Source of the DNA: Pleomorphomonas diazotrophica
Lineage (GTDB): Bacteria > Pseudomonadota > Alphaproteobacteria > Rhizobiales > Pleomorphomonadaceae
NCBI RefSeq assembly: GCF_002844595.1
Contig: NZ_PJNW01000011.1
Span: 62,001-126,000, forward strand
Direction of reading: 5' to 3'
Length of the DNA stretch: 64,000 nt
Shown here one piece after another: positions 25,324 through 33,399 of the stretch. The translations under genes were made by a program, and so were the position numbers. Positions within the stretch are counted from its first letter, which is position 1, and every line of letters begins with the position of its first letter. The notes under the pieces were generated by a model. That model worked only from the letters and a program-made list of their open reading frames with translations. It was not told the DNA's origin and searched no databases.

Positions 25324-27141
25324 TCATTTCGCCTCGCCGAGCAAGGTTGCCGTGTTACAGGCGGCGCCGGCGGCGACCACGTCCATCTTGCCCGGCACGA
25401 TGCCGAAGGTGGCAAAGACGCTGGACAACACCGCCTCGACGGGCTTGACGCTGCCGGCGATCAGTCGGGCTATCTCGTCGCGGACACCGCCTTCCGACAT
25501 GGCTTCCCGTCCGGTCCCTTCGAGCGACACCAGGACCTGGGTCTCGGCGGCCAGCCGCTCCAGCCGGTTGCTGAAATCGATGGGCGCCCTCAGGCTGGCG
25601 ACGGTATCGCCGGTTCCAGGCCGAAACACCAGATCAACCGGCGGATCCTCGGCGAAAGCCGAGCGTCCTTTGCCCCAGGCCGTCAACCCTCCGGCGGCAA
25701 GCAGGCGGACGTAATCGGATGCACCGGCTGGTGACGCCGTCGCCTCGGCAGCAAACGCCACACTTGCTCGCACCGGCCGGCCGGTGACGGCGACTTCGGG
25801 GCCGTTCGGACCACAAGCGATGCGCCGGATGCGGGCATCGCCGGAGCTCAGCTTCACCTCGAGTGGCAGCTCCAGCGTACCGGCGCCAGGGATGGAAAGG
25901 CCGCCGATGACGAAGCGAGAAGCGATGCGAATGCTGGGAATGCCCACAAGGCCATTCTCGCCGCCAATCAGCACCGATGCCGAGGCTCCTTCCGATTCCA
26001 GGGTCAGAGTTACCTCGTCCACACCGGTGACCGGCGATCTCAACTCGACGCTGACGGCTCCCTGCGCCAAGCGGGCCCGCATCACAGCCTGAATGAACTC
26101 CAAAGGCCTGAGCGGAGCGGCAAGCGTCAGATCGGCATCTTCTCCGGCAAGGCTGATGACACCGGCGAAGGGAAGGGGCACCTCGTCGGTCGCTCCGGCC
26201 CCGGCGAGACGACTGATGACATCCAGCACCTTCGCCGCCTCGGCCGAGGTTCTGGCGCTTTCGCGGTAAAGCGCGGCAAGTGCAGACAAGAACTCAGCTG
26301 GCTTGAACGATGCCTCGGCCACGGCCGCCACGCCTGCTTCGGTGCCACCCTCACGGGTCGAAAGCACATGGCCAAGCTCGGTCACGAGATCGGCGACGCG
26401 GAAAGCCACCCGTCCGAGCATGACTCGCTCGTCGGCTGCGAGCGCTCCCGCCGATCCGAACAAGCGCGCCTCAATGGCCGCCGGCACCGCCGGAAGCTCC
26501 GGTACGGCAGTCGTCCGTTCGGTGAGGGCAGCAACGCCCGCCCGCGATGCCATCGCCTCCGCGCCGACGGTCGTTTCACCCAGGCCAACCGGCGTGCCGA
26601 GCAGACTGCGTGCCGTCATGGACACGGTAACGCGAACGACCTGTCCCGGACCGGCGATGAAAGCCAGCCCGGACGGGCCCGGCAGCGCCTTGCCTTGTTC
26701 GGTCGTGACGATGATCTCGGCGCCCCCCATCACCGCCTTCGCGGCGCTCCGTGCCGAGGCATAGGGCGCATCCGGAGTCTTGGCCGCCGCCAGCGCCGCC
26801 GCGGAGGCGGCTTCGCCAGCCAAGCGCCGGGCTTCCGACAGCCTCAGCCAGTCGACCGTTGCCAAGAAAGACAGAGCGATGAGCAGGATGCCGACGACGG
26901 CGATACCGGCGGCAACCGGTCTTGTCAGCGAACGAAAGACGGAAACAGCGGATCTGAACGGCAAAACGATATGGACCAGTGACGGGGTTGCGCGACTATT
27001 GCCCGAATTTGTCTTCCGAGCAGTTAACTTGACGACGAAAGTGCCGTTCCGTCGAAGATTTTGAAGGACTGTACCTGTGCGGACCTGACAAGGCCGTGCC
27101 GACGTCCTATGGATGAACGAGGCGCAGGAGGCGCTTCTCAA
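25324..27141 (-). CDS. TadG-like single-pass membrane protein with unknown ectodomain
   Basis: The N-terminal part resembles the Flp pilus TadE/G-like module: a transmembrane helix (VAAGIAVVGILLIALSFLA) followed at once by VDWLRLSEARRLAGEAASAA and ALAAAK. The ~500-residue remainder is Ala/Gly/Val-rich, probably beta-rich and periplasmic, with no von Willebrand domain and only two Cys (RIACGPNG and GAACNTATLL). The first ATG (27141) gives ~70 odd residues before the helix; a TTG at 26964 (LPFRSAVSVFRS) may be the true start. No other tad/flp genes are in the window, so a pilus role is not supported. Confidence 0.6.
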   Translation of the reverse strand: MRSASCASFIHRTSARPCQVRTGTVLQNLRRNGTFVVKLTARKTNSGNSRATPSLVHIVLPFRSAVSVFRSLTRPVAAGIAVVGILLIALSFLATVDWLRLSEARRLAGEAASAAALAAAKTPDAPYASARSAAKAVMGGAEIIVTTEQGKALPGPSGLAFIAGPGQVVRVTVSMTARSLLGTPVGLGETTVGAEAMASRAGVAALTERTTAVPELPAVPAAIEARLFGSAGALAADERVMLGRVAFRVADLVTELGHVLSTREGGTEAGVAAVAEASFKPAEFLSALAALYRESARTSAEAAKVLDVISRLAGAGATDEVPLPFAGVISLAGEDADLTLAAPLRPLEFIQAVMRARLAQGAVSVELRSPVTGVDEVTLTLESEGASASVLIGGENGLVGIPSIRIASRFVIGGLSIPGAGTLELPLEVKLSSGDARIRRIACGPNGPEVAVTGRPVRASVAFAAEATASPAGASDYVRLLAAGGLTAWGKGRSAFAEDPPVDLVFRPGTGDTVASLRAPIDFSNRLERLAAETQVLVSLEGTGREAMSEGGVRDEIARLIAGSVKPVEAVLSSVFATFGIVPGKMDVVAAGAACNTATLLGEAK

Positions 27142-27253
27142 GACGTCCCATGCGGCGCATGCGTCGCCAAAACGAGGACCGTCACCACTTTGTCGTCACG
27201 CATCCGTTCGCCCGAAAGGGCGGCGATTCCAGTTGGATGCGTCAGGAGGAATC

Positions 27254-27706
27254 ATGCTCAAGGCCATCGATCCGCTGCTCAATCCCGATCTTCTCTACGT
27301 CCTGGCTTCCATGGGCCACGGCGACACGCTTGCCATCGTCGACAGCAACTTCCCCATCCATTCTGTCGCCCAGGAGACCGTTTACGGCCGTCCGCTACGC
27401 CTCGATGGCGTGTCGGCGCCGCGCGCGGCGCGGGCCGTGCTGTCGGTGTTGCCGCTCGACACTTTCATTCCCACGGCCGCCTTCCGCATGGAAGTGGTAG
27501 GCGAGCCGGACAAATGGACCGATGTGCAGCATGAGTTCCAGCAGGAAGTCTTCGATGCGGAAGGACCGACCTTCAGACTTGGCGGCATCGAACGCTTTGC
27601 CTTCTACGAAGCTGCGAAGAAGTCGTTCGCCGTGTTGCAGACCGGTGAGGGCCGCCTTTATGGCTGCTTCCTGCTCACCAAGGGTGTGATTCCGCCGAAG
27701 AGTTGA
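27254..27706 (+). CDS. RbsD/FucU family sugar mutarotase
   Basis: Interconverts anomers of ribose or fucose to feed a downstream kinase. The 150-residue product opens MLKAIDPLLNPDLLYVLASM and continues GHGDTLAIVDSNFP with the active-site His and Asp, and ends with EGRLYGCFLLTKG, in which the family Tyr is kept. It resembles FucU slightly more than RbsD. A strong AGGAGGA lies 3 nt from the ATG. It is followed by a ribokinase, which fits a ribose role; a fucose role is the alternative. Confidence 0.88.
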   Translation: MLKAIDPLLNPDLLYVLASMGHGDTLAIVDSNFPIHSVAQETVYGRPLRLDGVSAPRAARAVLSVLPLDTFIPTAAFRMEVVGEPDKWTDVQHEFQQEVFDAEGPTFRLGGIERFAFYEAAKKSFAVLQTGEGRLYGCFLLTKGVIPPKS

Positions 27707-27798
27707 TGACGAACGGTGCCGTGTCCTTGCCGTCGGACTGACGCGAGGACGCGGACGGTGCCGATCGCATCTGCGCAAGCCGACAAGAGACCAACGAC

Positions 27799-28731
27799 AT
27801 GACCGACATCCAAAAATCCGGCGTCACCATCCTTGGCATCTTCGCCGTAGACGTCACCTTCCTTGCCCCTCGCCTGCCGGCCATCGGCGAAACCCTGGCC
27901 GGCTCCGGCTTTGTCATGGGGCCGGGCGGCAAGGGATCCAACCAGGCGGTGGCGGCGGCACGGGCCGGCGGCGAGGTCCGCTTCATCACCAAGATCGGCA
28001 AGGACGCCTTTGGCGACATCGGCCTCAAGACCTGGGCCGAGGCGGGCGCCACCGCTCGCGTGCAGCGGATCGACAGCCATCCGACCGGCTCGGCCTTCAT
28101 CTTCGTCAACGACGCCAATGGCCAGAATGCCATCATCGTCTATGCCGGCGCGTCCGGCACCCTTTCACCCGACGATCTCGACCTCGAGAAGGAAACCATC
28201 GCCGCATCGAAGGTGTTCGTGACGCAGTTGGAACAGCCGGTCGACGCCGCCCTCCGCGGCCTTGAGATTGCCCGTGCCGCCGGCACCATCACCGTCTTCA
28301 ATCCGGCGCCGGCTACAGCCTTCCCGGACGAGATCTATCGGCTCTCCGACTATATCGCTCCCAACGAGACGGAAGCGGCGATGCTGACCGGCATCGCGCC
28401 GGGGACCGTGGACGATGCCCGCAAGGCCGGCGACGCGCTTCTCGCCAAGGGTGCGAAGAACGCGCTGATCACGCTGGGCGGCAACGGCGTGCTGCTGCAC
28501 AACGCCACGCAGTCGGTGCATCTGCCCGCGCGGGCGGCCGGCGAGGTGATCGACACCACCGGGGCCGGCGATGCCTTCCTCGGCGGCTTCTCGGCAGCGC
28601 TTTCCAAGGGGCTCGATCCGGTCGAGGCGGCGCGCTACGGCTCGGCGACGGCCGGCATCTCAGTGACGCGTCGGGGTGCCGCCGCCTCGATGCCAACGGC
28701 GGCCGAGATCGAGGCGTTTCTCAGAAGCTGA
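27799..28731 (+). CDS. rbsK: Ribokinase
   Basis: PfkB-family kinase that phosphorylates ribose to ribose 5-phosphate. The 310-residue protein has PGGKGSNQAVAAARAGG (first PfkB signature), the NPAPA motif of ribokinases, NETEAAMLTG, and the second signature DTTGAGDAFLGGF with the catalytic Asp. It lies 92 bp after the rbsD/fucU-like gene. No ribose ABC transporter (rbsABC) is present here. Confidence 0.93.
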   Translation: MTDIQKSGVTILGIFAVDVTFLAPRLPAIGETLAGSGFVMGPGGKGSNQAVAAARAGGEVRFITKIGKDAFGDIGLKTWAEAGATARVQRIDSHPTGSAFIFVNDANGQNAIIVYAGASGTLSPDDLDLEKETIAASKVFVTQLEQPVDAALRGLEIARAAGTITVFNPAPATAFPDEIYRLSDYIAPNETEAAMLTGIAPGTVDDARKAGDALLAKGAKNALITLGGNGVLLHNATQSVHLPARAAGEVIDTTGAGDAFLGGFSAALSKGLDPVEAARYGSATAGISVTRRGAAASMPTAAEIEAFLRS

Positions 28732-28740
28732 CGGTCGTCC

Positions 28741-30219
28741 TTACCTCGGAAACAACGGCTTCAGCGCGCGATAGAGATCGCGATAGAGCGGTAGGCGAGC
28801 GGTGAGCGCCGCCTGCCGCTCGGCGTTGGGCAGGACGACGTCGCGCAGTTCCGGCTTGGCGCAGACGCTGGAGATGGCCTCACCGGTCACCGCCAACCGG
28901 GCGAGGCGCGCAACGCCGAAGGCCGGGCCGCGTTCGCCGACGGCATAGCGCCGGATCGGCCGGCCAAGAGCGCTCGCCACCACCTCCACGACGAAGCGTC
29001 CCCGGCTGCCGCCGCCGACGGCGGCGAGCGTCTCCGGCACCGGGCCGGCAGTCTCCAGGGCCGCCACCGCGTCGACCAGTGTAAAAGCCATGCCCTCGAC
29101 GGCTGCCTGCAGAAGATCGAGGCCATCGGCGCCGCCATCCATGCCAAAGAACACGCCTCGCGCCGCCGGATCGTCGTGCGGCGTCCGTTCACCCTGAAGG
29201 TAGGGCAGGAAGGTGACCGGTGAAATGGCCCGGCCACGCGTCGCCACGGCCTCGAGTGCCGCGCCAAGATCGGTCATCCCGGTGACGCCAGCGGTCCAGG
29301 CCATCACCGAGGCGCCGTTCAGCATGGCCGCCATCTGGAACCAGCGGTTCGGCAGGGCGTGGGCGAAGGCGTGCACCAGCGCGCCGGGATTGGGCCGGTA
29401 ACTGGCCGTCGTCAGAAACAACTGGCTCGACGTGCCGAGTGAGATGAACGCGTCGCCCTCTTCGATCGCGCCAATGCCGATACCGGCCGCCGCCGCGTCG
29501 CCGGCACCGGCGACGACCGGGATGCCCTGAGGAAGCCCGGTGGCTTCAGCCGCAGACGCGGTGACCCGGCCCGAAATATCCGGGCCTTCCAGGAGGCGCG
29601 GCAACTGACCGGGCTCAAGCCCGACAGCCGCGACGATGGCTGTCGACCATTGCCGCCGTGTTTCGTCGAGCAAAAGGCTGCCGGCGGCGTCGCACATGTC
29701 AGTGGCAAACTCGCCCGTCAGAAGAAAACGTATCCAGTCCTTCGGCAGCAATATCTGCTTGGTACTTGCAAGAGTCTCCGGCTCATGGGCGCGCAACCAG
29801 GCGATCTTGGGAGCCAGGAAGCCAGCCATGGCGGGCACGCCGGCGATCTCTCCAAGATCCGGCATCGCCGCATTGAGCGCAGCCGCCTCGGCCGCCGCCC
29901 GCCCGTCGTTCCAGAGGATGGCCGGCCGGAGCGGCCTGTCATCCTCGCCCACCAGCACCGCCCCGTGCATCTGGCCGGAGAGCCCGACGGCCGCGACGCG
30001 CCCGAGCACGCCCGGCACGGAAGCGGACATTTCGGCAAGCGCCCGCCGTACGGCCTGCCACCAGAGATCGGGATGCTGCTCGGACCAGCCCGGAGCCGGC
30101 CTTTCCGTGGTGAGCGCCACTTCGGCCCCAGCCACCGGCCGCTCAAGGGAATCGACAATGAGCGTCTTTACCGCCGAGGTTCCAATGTCGATCCCCAGAA
30201 AACAATCACCTTCCGCCAC
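28741..30219 (-). CDS. xylB: Xylulokinase
   Basis: FGGY-family kinase that makes xylulose 5-phosphate for the pentose phosphate pathway. The 492-residue protein begins FLGIDIGTSAVKTLI, has WSEQHPDLWWQAV and the XylB-type GLSGQMHGAVL, and in the C-terminal half GGGSRGRFVVEVVASALGRP. The GTG start at 30219 follows GGGAGG by 5 nt. xylA and a xylose transporter are not adjacent. It is convergent with rbsK, 9 bp apart, and divergent from the beta-glucosidase gene. Confidence 0.93.
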   Translation of the reverse strand: MAEGDCFLGIDIGTSAVKTLIVDSLERPVAGAEVALTTERPAPGWSEQHPDLWWQAVRRALAEMSASVPGVLGRVAAVGLSGQMHGAVLVGEDDRPLRPAILWNDGRAAAEAAALNAAMPDLGEIAGVPAMAGFLAPKIAWLRAHEPETLASTKQILLPKDWIRFLLTGEFATDMCDAAGSLLLDETRRQWSTAIVAAVGLEPGQLPRLLEGPDISGRVTASAAEATGLPQGIPVVAGAGDAAAAGIGIGAIEEGDAFISLGTSSQLFLTTASYRPNPGALVHAFAHALPNRWFQMAAMLNGASVMAWTAGVTGMTDLGAALEAVATRGRAISPVTFLPYLQGERTPHDDPAARGVFFGMDGGADGLDLLQAAVEGMAFTLVDAVAALETAGPVPETLAAVGGGSRGRFVVEVVASALGRPIRRYAVGERGPAFGVARLARLAVTGEAISSVCAKPELRDVVLPNAERQAALTARLPLYRDLYRALKPLFPR

Positions 30220-30388
30220 AGCAGCCTCCCGTCCTTCGGCTCTGGTCTAGACCGCCGTGTCGAAAGCCACCAGCCCCGTCCCGTTGGCCGTTGGTCGAGG
30301 TGACGAAGCTCATCCGAGTGTCGGCTCGCGGCTTCACCCAAGACGTGCTAAGGAGGCTCATTGTATCGTTTCATGTTGGGAGATTGAC

Positions 30389-32866
30389 GTGACGGAACGG
30401 GATATCGAAGCGCTCCTTGATGCAATGACTCTGGAGGAGCAGGTGTCGCTGCTCGCCGGCGCCGACTTCTGGACGACGGTGGCGATACCGCGGCTCGGCA
30501 TCCCCGCCATCAAACTGTCGGACGGGCCGAACGGCGCCCGTGGCGGCGGCTCGCTGATCGGCGGCGTCAAGGCGGCGAGCTTTCCTGTCGGCATCGCCTT
30601 GGGAGCAAGCTGGAACCCGGCCCTGGTCGAGGAGATCGGCGGGGCGCTTGCCGAGGAAGCCCGGTCAAAGGGGGCTTCCGTGCTGCTCGCCCCCACCGTC
30701 AACATCCAGCGCTCCGCCGTCAACGGCCGCAACTTCGAGTGCTATTCGGAAGACCCGTGCGTCACGGCGACGCTCGCCACCGCTTATGTCACCGGCCTGC
30801 AGAAGGGCGGGGTAGGTGCCACTGTCAAGCATTTCGTCGGCAACGAATCGGAAATCCAACGTACCACCATGAGTTCGGACATCGACGACCGGGCATTGCG
30901 CGAGATCTACCTGCCGCCCTTCGAGGCGGCGGTAAAGACGGCCGGTGCCTTCGCGGTGATGAGCTCCTACAACCGCCTCAACGGCACCTTCACATCCGAG
31001 CACAAGACGCTGCTCGGCGATCTTCTCAAGGACGAGTGGGGATTTACCGGCCTCGTCATGTCCGACTGGTTCGGCTCGCATTCGACGGTGCCGACCGTCG
31101 AAGCCGGTCTCGATCTCGAAATGCCCGGTCCGACGCGCGATCGCGGCGACAAGCTGGTCGCCGCCGTGCGGGCCGGGGACATTACTGCGGAGAAAGTGCG
31201 CGATGCCGCCCGGCGCGTTCTGAGACTGATCGAGCGGGTCGGCGGCTTCGAGGCGCCCGACATTCCGGCCGAGCAGGCCATCGACAAACCGACGCACCGG
31301 GCGCTGATCCGCCGGGCCGGCGCGGAAGCCATCGTGCTCCTCAAGAACGACGGCATCCTGCCGCTCGATCTCTCCGGCCGGACAATCGCGGCCATCGGTC
31401 CCAATGCCGAGACGGCGCAGATCATGGGTGGCGGCAGCGCCCAACTCAATCCCCACTATGCCATTTCGCCGGCCAGCGGCCTCCGCTCCCTGACCTCAGA
31501 AAACCAACTCCGGACGGGCGCCGGCGTTACCGCCAATCGCCTGATGCCGCTGATTTCGGGGCCGTTCGAGGTGGACGTCTATGGCCGGCCCGACCTGACC
31601 GGCCCCGTCGTCGAGCATCAGAGCCATCCGCTCGGCGAGGTGATGTGGTTCAACGCGGTGGCGCCGAGTGTCGCTGACGCCGACTTTTCGCTGAGGGCCA
31701 CCACCCGCTTCACGCCGTCGGAAACGGCAGAACACGTGTTCGGCCTCGTCAGCGTGGGGCCGAGTCGTCTCTTGGTCGACGGGCGGACCGTGGTGGATAT
31801 CCGGGACCACTGGGCGCCGGGCGACAATTATTTCGAGTGCGGCAACCGCGAGGCGCGCGGCACCATCGCACTCGAAGCCGGGCGCACGGTCGACGTAGTC
31901 GTCGAATACCGCTTCGTGCAGGCCACCGCCCTCAACTTCAAGGCCATCCGGGTCGGCGTCGCGGTGCCGCTCGGCGACAAGGCCTTCGCCGAAGCCGTCG
32001 AACTGGCTCGCGCCTCGGATATCGCCATCGTCTACGCCGGCCGGTCCGGCGAGTGGGACACCGAGGGCAACGACCTGCCCGGCCTCGATCTGCCGGGCCG
32101 TCAGGACGAGCTGATCGCCGCCGTCGCGGCCGCCAACGCCAATACCGTCGTCGTGCTGCAAACCGGCGGCCCCGTGGTCATGCCCTGGCTCGACAAGGTG
32201 CGGGCGGTGATCGAGGCCTGGTATCCGGGCCAGGAAGCCGGCAACGCCATCGCCGACGTCCTGACGGGTGCCGCCGAGCCGGGCGGCCGGCTCGCCCAGA
32301 CCTTCCCGCACCGCCTCGCCGATACGCCGGTCGAAACCGGCGATTCGCTGACCTACCCCGGCCGGGACGGCCACGTGGCCTATCGCGACGGCGTGTTCGT
32401 CGGCTATCGGCACTATGAAAAGGCCGGCATTGAACCGCTGTTCCCGTTCGGCCACGGCCTCAGCTACACCAGCTTCGACTGGCAGGCGCCGACCGTGGAT
32501 CGGCCGAACTTCGACGGCGAGGGTGTCATTACGGTTCGGGTGCGGGTGTCCAACAGCGGTGCACGGCCCGGATCGGAGGTCGTCCAGCTCTACGTCGCGC
32601 CGCCGGCCTCGCGGGTCGAACGGCCGGCCAAGGAGCTCAGGGCGTTTGCCAAGCTCCATCTCGCACCGGGCGAGACAGTGGATGCCACGATGACGCTATC
32701 CGCCCGCGCCTTCTCCTATTTCGATGCCGAACGGAACGCCTTCGTCGCTGAGAAGGGGCGCTACAGGCTGATTGCCGCGGCATCGTCGGCTGCGCCGCGC
32801 GGCGGTATCGACATTGAAGTGACACGCGAAATCGTCGAGGGTGTGCGCGCTCGCTTCCAAGACTGA
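30389..32866 (+). CDS. Glycoside hydrolase family 3 beta-glucosidase with PA14 insert
   Basis: An 825-residue retaining glycosidase. The GH3 N-terminal domain carries the nucleophile Asp226 in LVMSDWFGSH, with VKHFVGNESE and SSYNRLNG before it. The C-terminal sandwich has RSGEWDTEGNDLPG, where a Glu is a candidate acid/base, and FPFGHGLSYTSF. Between them lies a ~140-residue PA14-like domain (SEGEVMWFNA-like region to LVDGRTVVDIRDHW), as in Kluyveromyces-type beta-glucosidases; a fibronectin III-like domain ends the protein. No signal peptide, so probably cytoplasmic. The GTG at 30389 follows GGGAG by 7 nt. Confidence 0.88.
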   Translation: MTERDIEALLDAMTLEEQVSLLAGADFWTTVAIPRLGIPAIKLSDGPNGARGGGSLIGGVKAASFPVGIALGASWNPALVEEIGGALAEEARSKGASVLLAPTVNIQRSAVNGRNFECYSEDPCVTATLATAYVTGLQKGGVGATVKHFVGNESEIQRTTMSSDIDDRALREIYLPPFEAAVKTAGAFAVMSSYNRLNGTFTSEHKTLLGDLLKDEWGFTGLVMSDWFGSHSTVPTVEAGLDLEMPGPTRDRGDKLVAAVRAGDITAEKVRDAARRVLRLIERVGGFEAPDIPAEQAIDKPTHRALIRRAGAEAIVLLKNDGILPLDLSGRTIAAIGPNAETAQIMGGGSAQLNPHYAISPASGLRSLTSENQLRTGAGVTANRLMPLISGPFEVDVYGRPDLTGPVVEHQSHPLGEVMWFNAVAPSVADADFSLRATTRFTPSETAEHVFGLVSVGPSRLLVDGRTVVDIRDHWAPGDNYFECGNREARGTIALEAGRTVDVVVEYRFVQATALNFKAIRVGVAVPLGDKAFAEAVELARASDIAIVYAGRSGEWDTEGNDLPGLDLPGRQDELIAAVAAANANTVVVLQTGGPVVMPWLDKVRAVIEAWYPGQEAGNAIADVLTGAAEPGGRLAQTFPHRLADTPVETGDSLTYPGRDGHVAYRDGVFVGYRHYEKAGIEPLFPFGHGLSYTSFDWQAPTVDRPNFDGEGVITVRVRVSNSGARPGSEVVQLYVAPPASRVERPAKELRAFAKLHLAPGETVDATMTLSARAFSYFDAERNAFVAEKGRYRLIAAASSAAPRGGIDIEVTREIVEGVRARFQD

Positions 32867-32877
32867 GACCGTCATCC

Positions 32878-32916
32878 AGAGCGCCGTTCGATCTGACTGA
32901 ACAAGATCGACGCTCT
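32878..32916. repeat. Rhizobial-type palindromic repeat
   Basis: Arms AGAGCG/CGCTCT at the ends and CGATCT/AGATCG inside. This imperfect palindrome resembles short dispersed intergenic elements common in Hyphomicrobiales genomes. It lies 12 bp after the beta-glucosidase stop and may act as a transcript 3'-end stabiliser. Assignment to a repeat family is from memory. Confidence 0.55.
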
Positions 32917-32932
32917 AGATTCTTGTCTGTGA

Positions 32933-32977
32933 AGCATCATCTTGCCGATCCTCGTTTCACTCCGGTCGGATGATGCT
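32933..32977. repeat. Second palindromic repeat (AGCATCATC arms)
   Basis: Perfect 9-bp arms AGCATCATC (32933-32941) and GATGATGCT (32969-32977) with CCG-rich internal pairing. The reverse complement, beginning AGCATCATCCGACC, is like a dispersed repeat frequently seen in rhizobial intergenic DNA. It lies 16 bp after the previous palindrome. Confidence 0.6.
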
Positions 32978-32982
32978 CTAGG

Positions 32983-33275
32983 CAAAAAGAAAAACCCGGA
33001 CGTGGCTAGGCCATGTCCGGGGTGGTAAGTCTGCAACCTTGTTGTCGCAGTGACCGAGAGGCGTGCTTTCGGAAAGTGAGCTGGGTTTCCGTCGGCTCGA
33101 TGCTGACGTTATGCCCCGGTCGCCGAGGGGGCGCCAGCGGCAATCGGCGCCTCGGAGCCAAGTCTTGACAAGTCGTGAACGAGACCCGCAGATCCCTGTT
33201 ATTTCTGACAATGCCAGATAGAGGGCATCAAGCTTACCTCCGGCAATTTGCCTAAATTCCGGCCTCCGGGCGGCT
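32983..33275 (-). ncRNA. Candidate structured RNA on the minus strand
   Basis: The 533-bp gap between the beta-glucosidase and the REC-HD-GYP gene carries a minus-strand promoter (33282-33309) and an excellent minus-strand intrinsic terminator (32985-33021) but no minus-strand protein gene. The ~290-nt stretch between them has several stems: CCGAGGCGCC...GGCGCCCCCTCGG near 33120-33155, and CTGCGAC/GTTGCAG just before the terminator. A 9-codon frame (MPSIWHCQK) behind GGAGG lies near the 5' end. I cannot match it to 6S, tmRNA or RNase P RNA. Extent and existence are inferred. Confidence 0.42.
32985..33021 (-). terminator. Minus-strand intrinsic terminator of the candidate RNA
   Basis: CCCGGAC-GTGGC (32995-33006) pairs with GCCAT-GTCCGGG (33010-33021), a 12-bp stem with one G-T pair and a three-base loop. 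On the minus strand it is followed by TTTTTCTTTTT. No T-run exists on the plus strand, so it ends a minus-strand transcript. Confidence 0.8.
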
Positions 33276-33281
33276 ATATAG

Positions 33282-33309
33282 ATAATACTTTCCTTACAGC
33301 TTCGATCAA
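33282..33309 (-). promoter_or_regulatory. Candidate promoter of the minus-strand RNA
   Basis: Reading the minus strand: TTGATC (33309-33304), a 16-bp spacer and TATTAT (33287-33282). The same TTGATC -35 hexamer precedes tRNA-Ala in this window. Expected start near 33275. Confidence 0.5.
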
Positions 33310-33399
33310 ATGGGCCATTGTCAGGTTCATAACGCGTTTCTCATGCTCATTTTCTGAAGTTTCACGTTTCCCGGATACGTTGTCCTGCAGAAAATCCGC

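Noticed and set aside
33165-33193. Plus-strand promoter from TTGACA at 33165
   Set aside because: No acceptable -10 hexamer lies 16-19 bp downstream (GCAGAT is the best), so it was not called.
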